Shown: one piece after another, positions 44,456 through 56,879 of the stretch
Numbering within the stretch: the stretch's first letter is position 1
Layout of the letters: every line of letters starts with the position of its first letter
Assembly (NCBI RefSeq): GCF_000321225.1
Contig: NW_004450583.1
Location: forward strand, 2,466,919 to 2,530,918
DNA length: 64,000 bases
Reading direction: 5' to 3'
Source: Odobenus rosmarus divergens
Lineage: Eukaryota > Chordata > Mammalia > Carnivora > Odobenidae
Translations under genes and position numbers: made by a program
Notes under the pieces: model-generated
What the model was told of the DNA's origin: nothing
Database searches by the model: none
Seen by the model: the letters and a program-made list of their open reading frames with translations, nothing else

Positions 44456-45469
44456 CATATTACCTTCCCCTGATGGCTTCTGCATGCTGGTTTACACAGC
44501 TCTCTACTGAGTAGGTTCTTAGGAATTCCTTATTGAATAAATAAAACAGTTGATGAAAATAACATATTCCCTTCTGAATAGAACATTTTTGGAAGAGTTA
44601 CCAAGGCCTCAGAATGTGAGCAAACATAGATGGAATTTAAATGGTTGACTTTCTGGTTTTATCCATGGCACTTTTCTCCTTTACTGATAAGTACCATCCC
44701 CAGCCCCTGCTGAGGTCTAAACTTTGTAGGAGCCTTGGTTGAGGTCATAAGAGTTTCTCTTGTATGAGTCAATTGATGATAAATGAGACTGTCTTCACGA
44801 TGTTGTTGAGGTGAATGTTAGAGAAGTTTGGCGTTTTGGGGCTAAGAGCCAGCTCAGCTGCTACCTTGCTCCCCCCGGTATCACCAGGGCCCTCTTGCCT
44901 ACTGTGCCTGAGTGCTGACTGAGAATCCTCCTCTACACCGTAGTCCCCTCCTTTTAGGATGAAGAAAACTGAGATCTAGAGAGCTGTTAGTCCACTAGTC
45001 AAGAGTTAGCACGCGAGAGGAAGTCTGCTTGCTATTACTGATCTGAGAGGGATCAAAGAGGCCAGACTCAGTCCTCTTACAGGTGAAGGAGCTGAGGTCC
45101 TGAGGGAGCAGTGACCTGCCCATTTCTGGCAAGTGCAGCTCCCACACCCACATTCCTGCTTCCGGGCTTGTAAGTGGTCCCTCCTCTGGTCTGGAAGAGT
45201 GAAAACCCTTGGCCACAAAGCAGATCCTCTCCCTGTTTTGGCTCATTCAGCAAGACTGAGCACATCTGGTTGTGCACATGCATTTTTCATCAGCCATTCC
45301 CCCTGGAAATTCCCTTATTATGAATGTGGACAGTGAATTGAATGGTGTGAATTATGTTTTATTAGGTTGCCTTTTGATACAAGTATTTATTTCAGGCTTC
45401 TTGGTGTACCCTCTGCTATACCCACCCTGGAAATACAGCATTTTATTCTTTCTGCCCTTGATGTTCAAG
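44456..45469. other. Mostly unique; two MIR-like scraps
   Basis: 'gaagaaaactgagatctag' (about 44960) and 'aaggagctgaggtcctgag' (about 45087) recall the middle of a reverse MIR but lack flanking support. Nothing else recognised. Confidence 0.4.
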
Positions 45470-45860
45470 TGAAACTTACTGTTTCCCTTTAGGATGCCAT
45501 TAAAAGTCAATGATGACCTTTACAATGACTAATAGTTTTCATGGGGCTTTAATTGTGATTTTTTTGGGGGGGGCAGAGCAGCATCAGTCCACTTCATACG
45601 TCTTTTGTATCAGGGAATCAATAAAAACTGCTGCCTTTTGTTGATGCTATAGGAGATTTTATGCCGATGACAAGGGATTTGATTTAATATTCTCTTTAAA
45701 TAAGATCAACACTGCTGCAGTTATAAACTCTTCGAAAAACTGTCAAGCCCATCAATATAGCATGAAACAAAAAGTTAGCATGCTGGTATAAATTAGCACA
45801 TGCAACGTGTCTTTGGGAGGGTGGTAGATATTTATGATGGCATGCTAAAATATATATATA
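45470..45860. other. Repeat-free block, possible conserved non-coding DNA
   Basis: No transposon recognised apart from a G-run at 45564-45573. It contains words such as 'aatcaataaaaactgctgcc' and 'gggatttgatttaatattc', and ends near an AT run (45850-45860). Confidence 0.3.
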
Positions 45861-46784
45861 TTTTTGAGATTTCTTTCTGCTCTTTCAACCGTGAGTAGGA
45901 AATGCAGAGAGAGGAGCATTTCATTACCATTCTCTTCCACACTGCAAACTTGCTTTGCCAGTTAATGATTTTCTGGGGCAATTCTGAATGTGGTGACATG
46001 ATATAAACAGGTATTTATGATCTGTGATACAATCCTTAGTGAGTATGGATTTATAGTTAAATGGTGAAGTGGGAATCCAGCCGGTGATTATTGACAGAGT
46101 TTCTAGAATCTATATTTTGTTTGTTTCCATTATTCACACACACTTTCTGTTGGGGCCTGATTGTCTGTGTAGTCTCTGTTTCCTAGTTTAGTTGAGAGTT
46201 GAGTATGAGACTTTGAAATTCAGGGATGTATGCTCTGTGTGTTTCGGGGGCCAGCTGGACACCTTGCCCCCATACCTATTCCCCAATACTTGGCAATTTT
46301 CATTCCACTGTAACTAGGTTATATGATCATGCCATCTCTTTTTGGCTCTGTTCCAGGTGAACAAGGAACCCAGGTAGGAGCAGAGCTGATGGACAAGAAA
46401 TGACTGGGTTGAGTGCATGGGCATAGGTTGTGGCAATTTCAGAGACTTAGGGAAAATCCAGAGGTTTCCTAGAGGAGTCACTGTGGCTCCTGGAAAAGGG
46501 CAGGCTTCTCCAGAATGACATCCGATAGGTGAGGATGTCAGACATGGACTACATGGATCATGTTAGGAGAAAAGGGAAAGGCGAGAGGCTGAGCCAGGCA
46601 AATCTGAGTTCTGGTGATCCAAAAAGAGGGGTGTGTCGAGCATGCTGGGAAGATTATAGTGCAGCTGTTTACAGCACCAAGGAGTGCCCTGGGGACGCTA
46701 CTGTTTTCATGAGGTTCTCTCTGAAAGAGGTCCACTCAGAGTTGCCTGCAGTGCCTGACTCCTGGGGTGAAACCACCAGCCCAG
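45861..46784. other. Unique sequence, nothing recognised
   Basis: No repeat family, exon or RNA gene that I can support. Confidence 0.45.
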
Positions 46785-46935
46785 AGGTTCTTGAAGTGTG
46801 GTAGTGGGACGGCCTACATCTTAGTCACATGGGGCTTCAGTCAGAATCCCTTGTGGGGAAGCTAAGAGTCTGTATTTTGAAAAGCTCCCTGGGTGAGTTC
46901 CACAGAAACCAATAAAACTTTAGAACCACTGCTTA
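46785..46935 (+). mobile_element. MER5A-like hAT-Charlie DNA transposon
   Basis: 'gaggttcttgaagtgtggta', 'agtcagaatcccttgtggg', 'gtctgtattttgaaaagct' and the end 'tttagaaccactgc' follow MER5A. It is about 150 bases and non-autonomous. Confidence 0.6.
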
Positions 46936-48998
46936 GACTTAGGGATTCTTGCCAAGTTAGAACAAGCTTAGAACTCCTTTTCAGATTTTCCAGAAGAGTT
47001 TAGGGTTTGTATGTGGAGAGAGAGTGTGATATTCTTTGGGTGAATCTAGAACAGAGATGCTTTACTCCACAGGTCTGTTTGAGAAACATAAAACATATGT
47101 TTTCTTTAGGTTGTGTTTGATATCTCATAGACCAAGTTTGCACGCAATTTCAGATGTCCAAATTTCCCTCATCAGGGACCTTGTGCTGAAAAGTTGGCTA
47201 CCTTCCAGTAAACACACTATGCTTTTTCCAGCAGTTGTGTTGAAGGGATAGTCAAAATTGGACCTCTAGGTATTATCCCAGAGAAAGCTCTGCTGGGTTG
47301 AAATGCTGGATCTTCATCATGCTGAACACTTTGGTGAAAAGCGAAGCAAGCGTGCGGCCCGCGGTATACTTACTTATTCCATTTGGCACCATTGGGAAAC
47401 ACTGGCATTCCTAATTTTGCTTTGCTGTTTTCATTTGAATGTTTGGTATCCTTCCTTTAGCCTTAGTACTACATGTGTGAACCATTTAGGAGAACCAGTT
47501 TTTGCAGGGTAGAAAGTGAGGAGCTTCCTTCTCATGGGCTCAGGGCCTTTGAACTTGAAGACCCTGCTTTTCTGTCTGGTAGATGTGACTTTAATATGGA
47601 GTGGCTAACAGAAACATGGATTAAGCCTGTTTTCTTGAGAGTTCTTCATAGGCTTGAGTCACCAGACCACACATCAACTGTCATCTGCCCAAGATTTTTG
47701 TCATTTTGGAGATGAGTGTAAACTGAGCAAGTCTGCCGGCTTGTTTTCCTGGGTGGGACTTAGCTGCCTGAGTGTTCCTTTCTGGGATTTATTAGTTAAT
47801 GATTTCTTTTCAGTGAATGTTTGTAGCATCTTTAGTGGTTTTGTTTTTTCCCCTAAAGGGGGAAGGAAATAATTTGGCAGGCTTTTAGTGTTATTTGACT
47901 TTTGTTTTTAATCTTAGGACACTCTTTTCCCACTCAGCCATTCAGGGATGCTTTCCTTTCTCTAGCCTCAGTCCCACCACCTGAAATGTTCATGTTTTCT
48001 CTCTAAGACAGGGTACCAACCAAGTGCAGGCAGCCAGTTGACAAAGCCAGATCAAAATGCTTTGAATTTTGAAAATGATTCCCCTTTTGGTATTGAGCCC
48101 AGTGATGAAAGCAAAGCAGTTGTCATCTTGAAAACAGAGCTGTATACATGGCAGAGCCTTTCCAATTAGCACACTTAAGATGCGTGTTAGAAATGATGGG
48201 AAGTGGGATGTTACAGAGCGAGATGCGGGTAATAGGGCTTTAAATTTTCATGTTTCGGTTGATTTTTTTCTATTGCAGTTTTAAGAAAATTGTTGCACAT
48301 TATTGGAGCTCCTGAGTGTGTCTTAGCATTGCTCTTTCTGTCTATAGTGATATCTTCCAAAGAACAGAAGTGGTGGGTACAAAAATCTTGTGTCCACGGG
48401 ATTTCCAAGTACAGAAAGAATAATCTATTATTCAAAATTACTACCAAATAACAAGTCAGTTTAGATCATTTTCCAGGTGGCTTTTCTGCCTGCTACCAAC
48501 CAACTGGTTTGACAAAATCCCTGAACTGAACAACCTGGATTTTTCATGTTCCCTAGATTCAGTCTCAAAAACGAATTCTTTTCTTTATGCACACGTGCAG
48601 AGAAATTAAAGCCAAATGTCCAGCATAAACCAGTGATTTTGTTACATTAGGGTATCATATCAAAATTATGTAAGTGTGTGACATACTATTAGAGTGTGGA
48701 TGTCTAGCAGAGGGCCTGGTATAGAGTAATAATAATAGTTGTGGTAGATGTTATTAGTGCTCACCACTATTTCTAGTGCAGCTCTCCTGTGTGCATAAGA
48801 GAGTTACACTTCCTTTCCCTCTTGAGATTCAGTGTGTTTGGCAGTGGTTTGTTCAGCAGGAGCAGTGACTTGTGTCACTTTTAGATGGGAGCATTTGAGA
48901 CCCAGTAAACAGTGCCCTCTCGTTATGCTATGGGAAACCCTAAAGGCTTTTACTGAGAGACCAGCATTGTAAGACTCTGTTAGCTTGGATTCCTAAGT
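46936..48998. other. Unique sequence, nothing recognised
   Basis: About 2 kb without a repeat I can name. 47340-47365 holds a small CpG cluster ('gcaagcgtgcggcccgcggt'). Open frames are short. Confidence 0.4.
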
Positions 48999-49140
48999 GA
49001 CTACAGTGATCACAGCCCCCTCCCCACCAGCCAACCCACACTAGACATATAGAATGAGAGAGAAATACCCCTTTGCTGTTTTAAGCTACTAAGTGTAAGA
49101 CTTGTTTGTTACTGCGGCATAATCTAGCCTATCTTGACTG
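48999..49140 (+). mobile_element. MLT1 (J/K-like) LTR 3' end, sense
   Basis: 'ccaacccacactagacatat', 'gaatgagagagaaatacccc', 'ttgctgttttaagctacta', 'ttgtttgttactgcggcat' and 'tagcctatcttgactgaata' match the 3' end of old MLT1 LTRs. Confidence 0.7.
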
Positions 49141-49149
49141 AATAATTAA

Positions 49150-49385
49150 CATTAATAAATGCTAACCTTTATTCAGTACTATGTTCTAGGAACTTAAAGT
49201 CCCTTATACGTATTAATTCTCTTGATGATCACTAACACTCTGTGATGAAAGTACTGCTTTATCTTGGTCTTGTAGGAGAGGTCCCACAGGTGCTGAGATG
49301 TTAAGTTACACTTGGACAGTGTAATCTTGTCCAAGATTACACTGTTGGTAAAGAGATGAACTGAGATTTGAGTCTAGAAAAGGTA
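49150..49385 (-). mobile_element. MIR SINE, antisense, with internal palindrome
   Basis: 'tagtac'-type 3' end and 'gtactatgttctaggaact', 'gtattaattctcttgatgat', then 'gtccaagattacactgttgg' and 'gaactgagatttgagtctag' follow reverse MIR. About 17 extra bases precede the 'tccaagattacac' block and create the palindrome at 49316-49345. Confidence 0.7.
49316..49345. repeat. Perfect 14-bp inverted repeat with 2-base spacer
   Basis: Arms ACAGTGTAATCTTG (49316-49329) and CAAGATTACACTGT (49332-49345), spacer TC. The right arm is the MIR-derived part; the left arm is extra relative to MIR. Confidence 0.95.
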
Positions 49386-50469
49386 ATAAATGGTGAATGA
49401 ATAAATCAAGATCAGAAGGAGTTTTATGATTTGGTGGAACATATGATACTCCACATGGTATTGTTAGAGGGCGTGCCAGTTGGCATCATCTGTCCCAGGA
49501 CTTTCCAGCCGCCAGTCATTTTGCCATTATGGTCACTTATTTTTAGGCCTTTTAGCTGAATAGTGTTATGGTTCACAACACCCTATAAAGGTTTTATAAG
49601 GCTAGGTTCTCCAAAAGAGTACATAAGTCACAGAAAGGAAGCCAGTGACTCTAGGTGAGATAAGAAGGAAGCAAGGACCAGAGTTGCCCTTGTTAAGACT
49701 AGTGTCTACTGAGTTGTGCTATGAGCTCAAAGAAGCCCAATCTCTTGGGGGCGCCCCCATGGATGGGGTTGATGCAGACTCTCCAAGAAGGAGTTGGGGA
49801 TGGAATGACTGCAGGTCTGCTCAGCTTTTTATTGCTTTGGACAGATGTGGGGCAATTTTCCTACACTGGCAGAAAGGAGTTATGGTATGGCAGGGGGGCT
49901 CCGAGGGGTGTGATTCTGCTCATTTGTTCTAATATGTTCTGGGCGAGGGTGGTAGTTCATCCATTCCACTCCTCTGCCTCCAGCTGGTTTGTTTCAGACA
50001 TAGCTTTCATAAACACTCACACCTCTTCTTACACTGAGTTAGCTGAAGGCCTTGGCCAAGGTTTTTTTGGTTGTAAGTGACACACCTTCTCAATCTTGCT
50101 TCAGCAAAAAAAAAAAAAACAGGAATATGAAACCCTGAGACTAAGCACTTAGGCAGGCCTCACAAGGACTGGAACAAGAACCTGAAAGCTCTCTAGAGCC
50201 ACAGTACTTTCGATTCCTAGAGCTCCTCTCCATCCTTTCAGTATGTTTGCTTTCTCCCACTCCACCCCATTAGATTTCTCTGTTGTCATATGTTCATGGG
50301 GAGTCATGGCCGTAGTATGGTTCCTGAGCTTATGGGTCTTTATTTCACATAACTATTAGAGACTGAACATGAGCCCTAATTCCCAGATCTACAAACTGTA
50401 AAGAAAAAATTTGATCCATGTTGAGTCGTGGTCTACTTTGGGCCCCATAAGTAATGGTGGTGGGATCAA
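49386..50469. other. Mostly unique; A-run at 50106-50119
   Basis: 'ttggttgtaagtgacacacc' and 'gcttcagcaaaaa' (50070-50120) resemble an old repeat with an internal A-run. I cannot name it. Nothing else recognised. Confidence 0.35.
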
Positions 50470-51120
50470 ATCTGTCATTTATTCAACATATGTTGAACGC
50501 CTAGGATGTGACAGTCACAGTGTTAAATGCTGGGGACATGAATATGAATAAGGTAATGCCTCTGTCCTTGAGATACTTCTGCTCTGGAGGGGGGTTTGAG
50601 GGCCCAGCTCAACCCGGAAGATCTAAGGGAACTCATGCCTAACAGTTACAAGGGGTCACATTTTTAATATACGGGAAGTTCTAGTAGGGCAATGAGCTAC
50701 TCTTGTAAGATGGCAAACTCCCTGATGCTAAAATTATTTAATACGAAGTAACTTGATGATTTCTATTGTAGGATGTTATCTGAAGAAAACTCTTCTCACC
50801 CAACAGGTTTGACGAGATGAACCTTGTTCTGTAATTCTATGATTTTATGATAAACCATGTGACACAAACTATAAGAACTAGAGAAATCAATGGGGAAGAA
50901 ATATTATACGCTAAAAGTGTTCAGAAAAGGCACCTTGAAGTACTCGGGATGTGAATTTGGCCCTAAAGAAAGGGGGAAAAGTGAATAGATGAAGCACAAA
51001 GAATGTATTTCATGTAGACATAGTGAATGTGTAAGGACCCAAAGACAGAGAGTGTGGGGTGTATATGAGAGAAGAGCTATCTGTTTGATTGGGAAGGTCA
51101 GGTAAGTTGAATTTCAGGAG
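50470..51120 (-). mobile_element. L2 LINE, antisense, fragmented
   Basis: 'atttattcaacatatgttga', 'agtgttaaatgctggggaca' (50475-50600) and 'ttcagaaaaggcaccttga', 'aaggacccaaagacagagag' (50920-51060) fit antisense L2. The stretch between them (50600-50850) does not. Confidence 0.5.
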
Positions 51121-51194
51121 AGTATTAGAATGATGAGATTAGAAAGTGTATTTATAGTCATAATATTGTAGAACTAGAGGGCTCTTGTAGGTAG

Positions 51195-51290
51195 ACTACT
51201 GTTTACTGTAACAGAAAACTCAAGAAAAAGTGGCTTAAGCAGAGGATATGTTCTTCTCTCACATAAGAGTAAAGCTGAGTTGAGCAGTTA
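51195..51290. mobile_element. Old interspersed repeat, family uncertain
   Basis: 'actgtaacagaaaactcaag', 'aaagtggcttaagcagagg' and 'tctctcacataagag' share their start with the repeat at 24925-25310. Not named. Confidence 0.35.
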
Positions 51291-51724
51291 AGGAATTGGT
51301 TAGCAACTGATGTCAAAGACCAAACCTCTTTATATCTTTTTCTCTGCCAACCTTAGCATGTTGGCTTGGTGCAAGCGCTTGTTTCCTCATGGCCAAAAGC
51401 TGGGTGTGATGGTTTTGTGAATCACAGATAGTCACAACAAAGCCATGCTGGAGCAGTGAGAAGGAGGTTTCCTTCTGTGCATCCCATTTCATTCGAGACA
51501 TCCTTTTTCAAAATGTCCCCCAGAAAACATCCCCTAATGTCCTGTTGGCCTTGATTCACCACATGCCCACAGCTTAGCTTTAGGGGAGATGAGGCAGAGG
51601 AAGGCAAACTGTGCTAGCAAAGAGGGGGCTGCCTGGGTAGGGGTTGTGGGGTCAGCTGCCAGTCTCCCCTAGCCAGCCTGTGTGAGTCACCTTGTAGACC
51701 ACCTAATTTCACAGATAATAATAA
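51291..51724. other. Unique sequence, nothing recognised
   Basis: No repeat family, exon or RNA gene that I can support. Confidence 0.45.
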
Positions 51725-51870
51725 TATATAAATAACTGTCATATGTCCAGTATTGATTATATGCTGGGTAGTCTGCAGTGTTCTGTTTTTCCTTTGGGCA
51801 GCAGGCCCTCTAGGTAGGTGGTATCATTCTCATTTACTGATGACAAAACTGAGTGGTATATGGGTGACTT
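51725..51870 (-). mobile_element. MIR fragment, antisense
   Basis: 'gtaggtggtatcattctcat' and 'ttactgatgacaaaactgag' are the reverse MIR middle; the 3' part upstream is worn. Confidence 0.6.
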
Positions 51871-53178
51871 GGTTTGTTAGTGTCTAGAGGGATTCAATCT
51901 TATTGAATCATAGTCAAAATCTCAGGGCTGAGAGAGGCTTTAGGCTAGCATCACCCCCTCCTCCAAAGGTGCCCACCCCCATCTCCAACATCCCTGCCAA
52001 GTGGTGATGAAGCCAACTCTTGACTACTTGCAGGGATGGAAGTTTCCAGACTACTGGGCCAGTGTTCTTTACAGTCTGCGTCCCTGGTAGACTATAGACC
52101 TGTCATGGGATGGAGGAGAACTCCTGGTTTCCTTCTGTGGTCTTTCCATCCCCCTAGTCCCAGGGAAGGGTCTTTTATAAATGCTGGCTTTGGTACTAGT
52201 GAGGTCATGGCGGCTGGCATTGTAAGGCATGCTGAGTCCATTAGCGGGTGTTCCAGTCCCCTCATGAGTGAAGTGGGGGCCAATGAAAAGTTAGTTTGGC
52301 CTCCCCAACTTCCTCAAGCCTGAGACTCTGCCAGGTATTGCAATTTTCTATTTGCTAAATGTTAGTTGAAACAAAGGGCTGTTTTGTTGGGTTTGTGTTT
52401 CCCTGTGGAAAAGATTACTTTAGGCACATTTTAGAGAATGCTTTTAAAAAGAGTCTTGTGTAAGTTGAAAACATAGGGAAAGAAAGCAAATGTCTTGATG
52501 GCTTTTTATTACAATAAAAATTGTAGTGAAAGCTCTCTCAACTTCCTCCCTCCTTCCATCCTACTAAACAAACCTTTGTCGGTGGGAGGAGGATTATGTC
52601 TAAACAACAGGAGCATAGATGGGGAAATGGTGTTATTTGGGGGGCCTGGTACTGAAAAGGTCACCACCAGTGACATTTCCTGAACATTTGTTAAAATTAA
52701 AGAGGTGCTTTAAGAATAAGAGTTTGCTATTGGTGGTAGTGGGAAGGGGTTACCCCTGGATCCAATAGGAAAACACTTTGAATCTGTAACATGAGATTTC
52801 AAGGAGTAGCAGGGTAGAGAAAGCAAAATTAAAGAAGGGAAAAGATTTTTTTTTTGGTTTTGTTTTTGGGAAAATGCTTTTAGTGTTCAGTTGCTCTCCT
52901 CAAATGCCTTTAAGTTTGCCTTACCTTTTTTGACTAGCAAAAAGAACCTCTTAGAGAGATATGCCAATTATGGGAAATGTTCCTTCTAAATATTCTCCAG
53001 TGAAGTTTGGCGATTGGTGGGTCATTGTGTTGGCACCTATGGCACTTATGATGTCCTAGAGGTCAGAGACTTGGGACATGTCTGTGGAAGAGATGAGGTA
53101 GGTAGCCCTCTGGTGATGAGGACCCTGACTTTCTTCTACAGTGCTTAAAACAGGCAAGAAAATGGCAGGTCTACACTT
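51871..53178. other. Unique sequence, nothing recognised
   Basis: T-run at 52848-52858. No repeat family or exon recognised. Confidence 0.45.
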
Positions 53179-53467
53179 GCACTGTCAAATATGGTAGCCA
53201 ATAGCCACGTATGCTATTCATCACTTGAAATGTGGCAAATTGAAATGTGCCATAAGCTGTAAAATACACAACAAAAATTAGTCAAAAGAGAATGCAAAAT
53301 ATCTTGATACTCTTTTATTTTGATTACATGCTGAAATGATAATGTGATCTATTAGGTTAAATAAAATATACCACTGAAACTGTTACTTACCTGTTTTTCT
53401 TTACCTTTTTTGGTGACTGCTAGAAAATTTAGCATTCTCTCCTTGGCTCATTTTTCTACTGGACAGT
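53179..53467 (+). mobile_element. hAT-type DNA transposon with terminal inverted repeats
   Basis: The left end contains 'gcactgtcaaatatggtagc' and the right end 'tctactggacagt', the worn inverted ends of a mammal-wide hAT element (consensus ends close to CAGTGCTGTCCAATAG). Inside are 'aatagccacgtatgctattc' and 'ggttaaataaaatatacca'. Family name not assigned. Confidence 0.65.
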
Positions 53468-53479
53468 ACCCATCTAGAT

Positions 53480-53685
53480 CAGTGTTCACACGATGGCGCA
53501 CTGACTGTTTTTATAAGTACAATTTGATGGGCACACAGCCACGCCCATTTGTTTACATGTTGTCTGTGGCTGTGTGCATGCTCCCAGGGCAGAGATGACT
53601 AGCTACAATGGAGACGGTATTGCTCACAGAGCGTAAAATATTTTATTCATCTGGATCTTTACAGAAAAAGGTGGCTGAACTCTGG
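53480..53685 (+). mobile_element. hAT-type non-autonomous DNA transposon
   Basis: 'ctgactgtttttataagtac', 'cacacagccacgcccattt', 'gtttacatgttgtctgtggc', 'gcgtaaaatattttattcat' and 'ctttacagaaaaaggtggct' show it to be the same family as 30361-30556, in the opposite orientation. It starts about a dozen bases after the hAT element to its left. Confidence 0.7.
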
Positions 53686-55344
53686 TTGGAAGTTTTCTGG
53701 AAGGCATGGCAGGACCTAAAAGCAGTCCGAGAGGCCTTCATACGTCCTCTGTGACTCACTCCCATAGGCAAGGAGAGAGAACCAAGGATCTCCCTGCTGT
53801 CTTAGAGGTGCTTCAGGCATGTGCCCCCTTTTATCGCCAGCCTCTTATCTCTAAACAAGTTGTAAACCTCAACCCCACCCCACTGTTAGAAGTCTGGAGA
53901 GAGTGACTGTAGAGCCAGAAAATTGACCGTGGACGGAGGGCAGGATTGGAACCCTTTACCATCCAGTGGAGGAGTATGGAAACTTTGGGGCTGACTTCTG
54001 CGTTTCTAAATATTTTCCATTAGATAGAGAGTTATGGCTGGTAAGTAGAGACGACTTTATGAAGTGACTTCAGAGGCTTATGGACCTGCCCTAATGAGCA
54101 GCCCTAGTATACTTTAAAAATTGGGGATCCTAAAGGCATTTAGACCTAAGAACTGCATTAGTAAGAAGCTATTTCAAGGGGGTGTGCATCTTACCACTTT
54201 AATTGTCAGTGGACACCTTGAGCTGGCTAAGTGTATGTTTGGAGAACGGTGAAGACTGGAAAGGAGAGATGGAACCGAAGGACAGATGGCGCAAGTGGCC
54301 AGAGTTGACCTTATTGACATCATAGCCTTCTCCGGAGGCTAACCTGTGAGCAAGGGCCATGGGAGGGTAACAGAGTCTTTGTTTTAGAGGGCAGATCGGC
54401 CTGATGCTTCCTTAAAAAGCCCTCTTCACTTCCCCACCCCCAAGTAAGTGCATTTCCTAGAACAAGACCCTGAATCTGAATCAGGTTCACCACAAATTTT
54501 GGGTGGTATTAATCCCTCCCAGCACAGAGCAAAATGTGTTGCACTGAATGGAGTTACAGTATTCAGAATGAATTACAGGACGTTAGGCACGTGATTTACC
54601 ACCTATAGTAAACAGGGCTTCACACATGGTGTATTTCTGCTGTGTTGGTTAGTTATTAACTGCAAAAAAGGGGAAATTCATTTAGAAGACGTGCCCATTT
54701 TTTATGAGGTAGGGCCGCCTGGAGATGCATGGCATTTTAAAGCAAACAAATTCCTGGGAGAGCCTGAGCTTACCACCCAGAAATGTGGCAAGGAATAAAA
54801 ACATTTACACCAGTTTAATATGAATGGTTGAAAAAAATATCTATTGCACATTGAACATGATATATGAAACCATAACCTACTCTAGTGTAGTAAGCAAGAG
54901 AACCATTCACCTAACAGATTACTATTCGAGTTGACATTATTCTGCATCTTTTCGATCTTCTCTTGCCAAGTGCTGGAGACTGTCAGAGAAAGCCCGCCAG
55001 ATACATAGGCACTGTTGGCCTGGGGGTTGAGAGCTCATAAGATTCTTGAAGGCAGGGGTTACCCAGTGACCCCCGTGCTGCAAACTACAAGGGAAATCAA
55101 AGGCTGACAGCCCACATAAACAGAGGCTGCGTGTAGAACGTCAAAGTAAAGACAAATAGAGATGGGACTTTCTCTGTCTCCTGTTCCCTTTCTAGTCTAT
55201 AAAATGGAGCTTATTTCTGATCTTCCAGTAGAAGAAAAAGTGCCATGTGGCTTTGGGGGGCCTCAGAAGTGATTCTTGGTTCATTCTTAGAACATAGATG
55301 GGATTTGACCTCCTCAAAAATTAAGGGGTGAATGTTGCTTAATA
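53686..55344. other. Unique sequence, nothing recognised
   Basis: About 1.65 kb without a repeat I can name. 54540-54900 is AT-rich and repeat-free. Confidence 0.4.
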
Positions 55345-55510
55345 CCGACCACATATTAGATGTTGAAGCTGGAAGGAATCTTAGGAGACCTTTTGGTATA
55401 ACTCTTTGTGCTTTTGCAGAGGAAGAAACTGAGGCTTCAGGAAGGTTAAGGGATTGCCAAAGTTAAATGCTGGTTAAGTGCAGGGCTGGTACTAAGCACC
55501 CAAATATCTC
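55345..55510 (-). mobile_element. MIR3 SINE, antisense
   Basis: 'gaagctggaaggaatcttag', 'gaggaagaaactgaggcttc' and 'ctcaagtcctggcccagagc' follow reverse MIR3. Confidence 0.65.
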
Positions 55511-56879
55511 AAGTCCTGGCCCAGAGCACCTTCTGTTCTACCTTTCTGTTTTGGTTTGCCCACAACGTAACTTGGAATTGCTGATTTTTAAGGAAAATAG
55601 AGTATTTAGAAATGACCCCTAAGCCTTTTGTTACTTGATTTGCAAATGGTGTGGTCATCATCAAGACACCAGGCTGGCTCACACTCATAATTGGTTTTAT
55701 GATTCTGGGCCTGTGGAGCTCTTTCTTTTAAACTGTTGTCTTTAAAGTTTTATGATTCGACTTACTCATCTCTACTGTGGGTGATAGTAACAGTTTTGTA
55801 TTTGGGCAGATTAACACAGTGTGGGAATTTTGGAGAATTAACTTTACTGTCCAGCGCACTTGCAGCATATTTAAATAAACTGGAGAGGCTGATCCTTGGA
55901 AATGCAAGAGATTCTTTTTAGTGTGAAATATATGGGCTTTGACATTTCTGTAATTTTTAAACTCTCAAGAATTTTGTTCTGATATTTTGTCTGACATCCC
56001 CAAACTCTTTAATTTAGGATTGCTGTAGAACTCTTGGTTTGTATTAATTCCATTTCATTTGTGTATTTTATGTGTTTAGTGGTCATATTTGAAAAACATC
56101 TCTGTGAGTGCTCTGTATAATTTTGGCAGAAAATTACTTTTTGTGTTTCTGCAATGATCCCTTGAGATCAGTTTTGCATAAATCCGGCCTTCTATTTTCA
56201 GATACAAATCTGTTGTACAGATGATTCTTTTTAGAAGAAAAGATGCATTTGTAGCTGAAAAATGTAAATTACTTTTCATGGAAAATACCTCTCTGGGCCC
56301 CCATTTCCAAAATGTGATGATTACACGTTGTGTGTTTTTTGTCCCTGCTCAGGAGACTGTTTTCCTTACAATTAGAAAAATCTTGATTGTGTGACAGGTA
56401 GATGCAGTGACATGGCTGCTTTTGCCACAGGGGCAGGTCAGCGGAGGTGCCAGAGGAAAACACAAAAGAGTAATATGCATGTGGCCCTTAGTTAAGGGGA
56501 AAGGGTTTTGGTTTCCAAGGCGGGGGGGGGGGTGTCACGAGCATTCCTCACAGAGCAGATGTGTTAGCAGAGGACCTTCGGACCTGGGGTCATTTAAATG
56601 TAATTATTATGCCCTGTTTGCAGTGCATCCTTGCCTTTGCTATTTCATTCGGGATTCAAAGTTTTATTTGGTGCCTAATGGAAGGGCTTTTGGAACAGTT
56701 ACCCACCCTCTTCATCCCAAGTATCAGGAGATAGGGGAGGGCTGCAGAAACGTCCCCTGTTCAGTGCAGGGGTTACTGTTTGAGGTACTTGGGGGCACTG
56801 CTGTAAAGCAAAGTGTAAAATCAATGTATTCAGATTTGTGCCAAAGAAAGACTCGAGTTTGAGAACATTTACATCTGTT
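55511..56879. other. Unique sequence with an 11-base G-run
   Basis: G-run at 56522-56532. A 151-codon open frame (56407-56862) crosses it; no domain, and the run would make the frame unstable. Nothing else recognised. Confidence 0.4.

Noticed and set aside
47340..47365. CpG-rich word resembling a NotI site or promoter fragment
   Set aside because: Only a few CpGs over 25 bases; no NotI site is present and the surroundings are AT-rich, so it is not an island.
56407..56862. 151-codon open frame
   Set aside because: It crosses an 11-base G-run, has no recognisable domain and has no start context or neighbour support.
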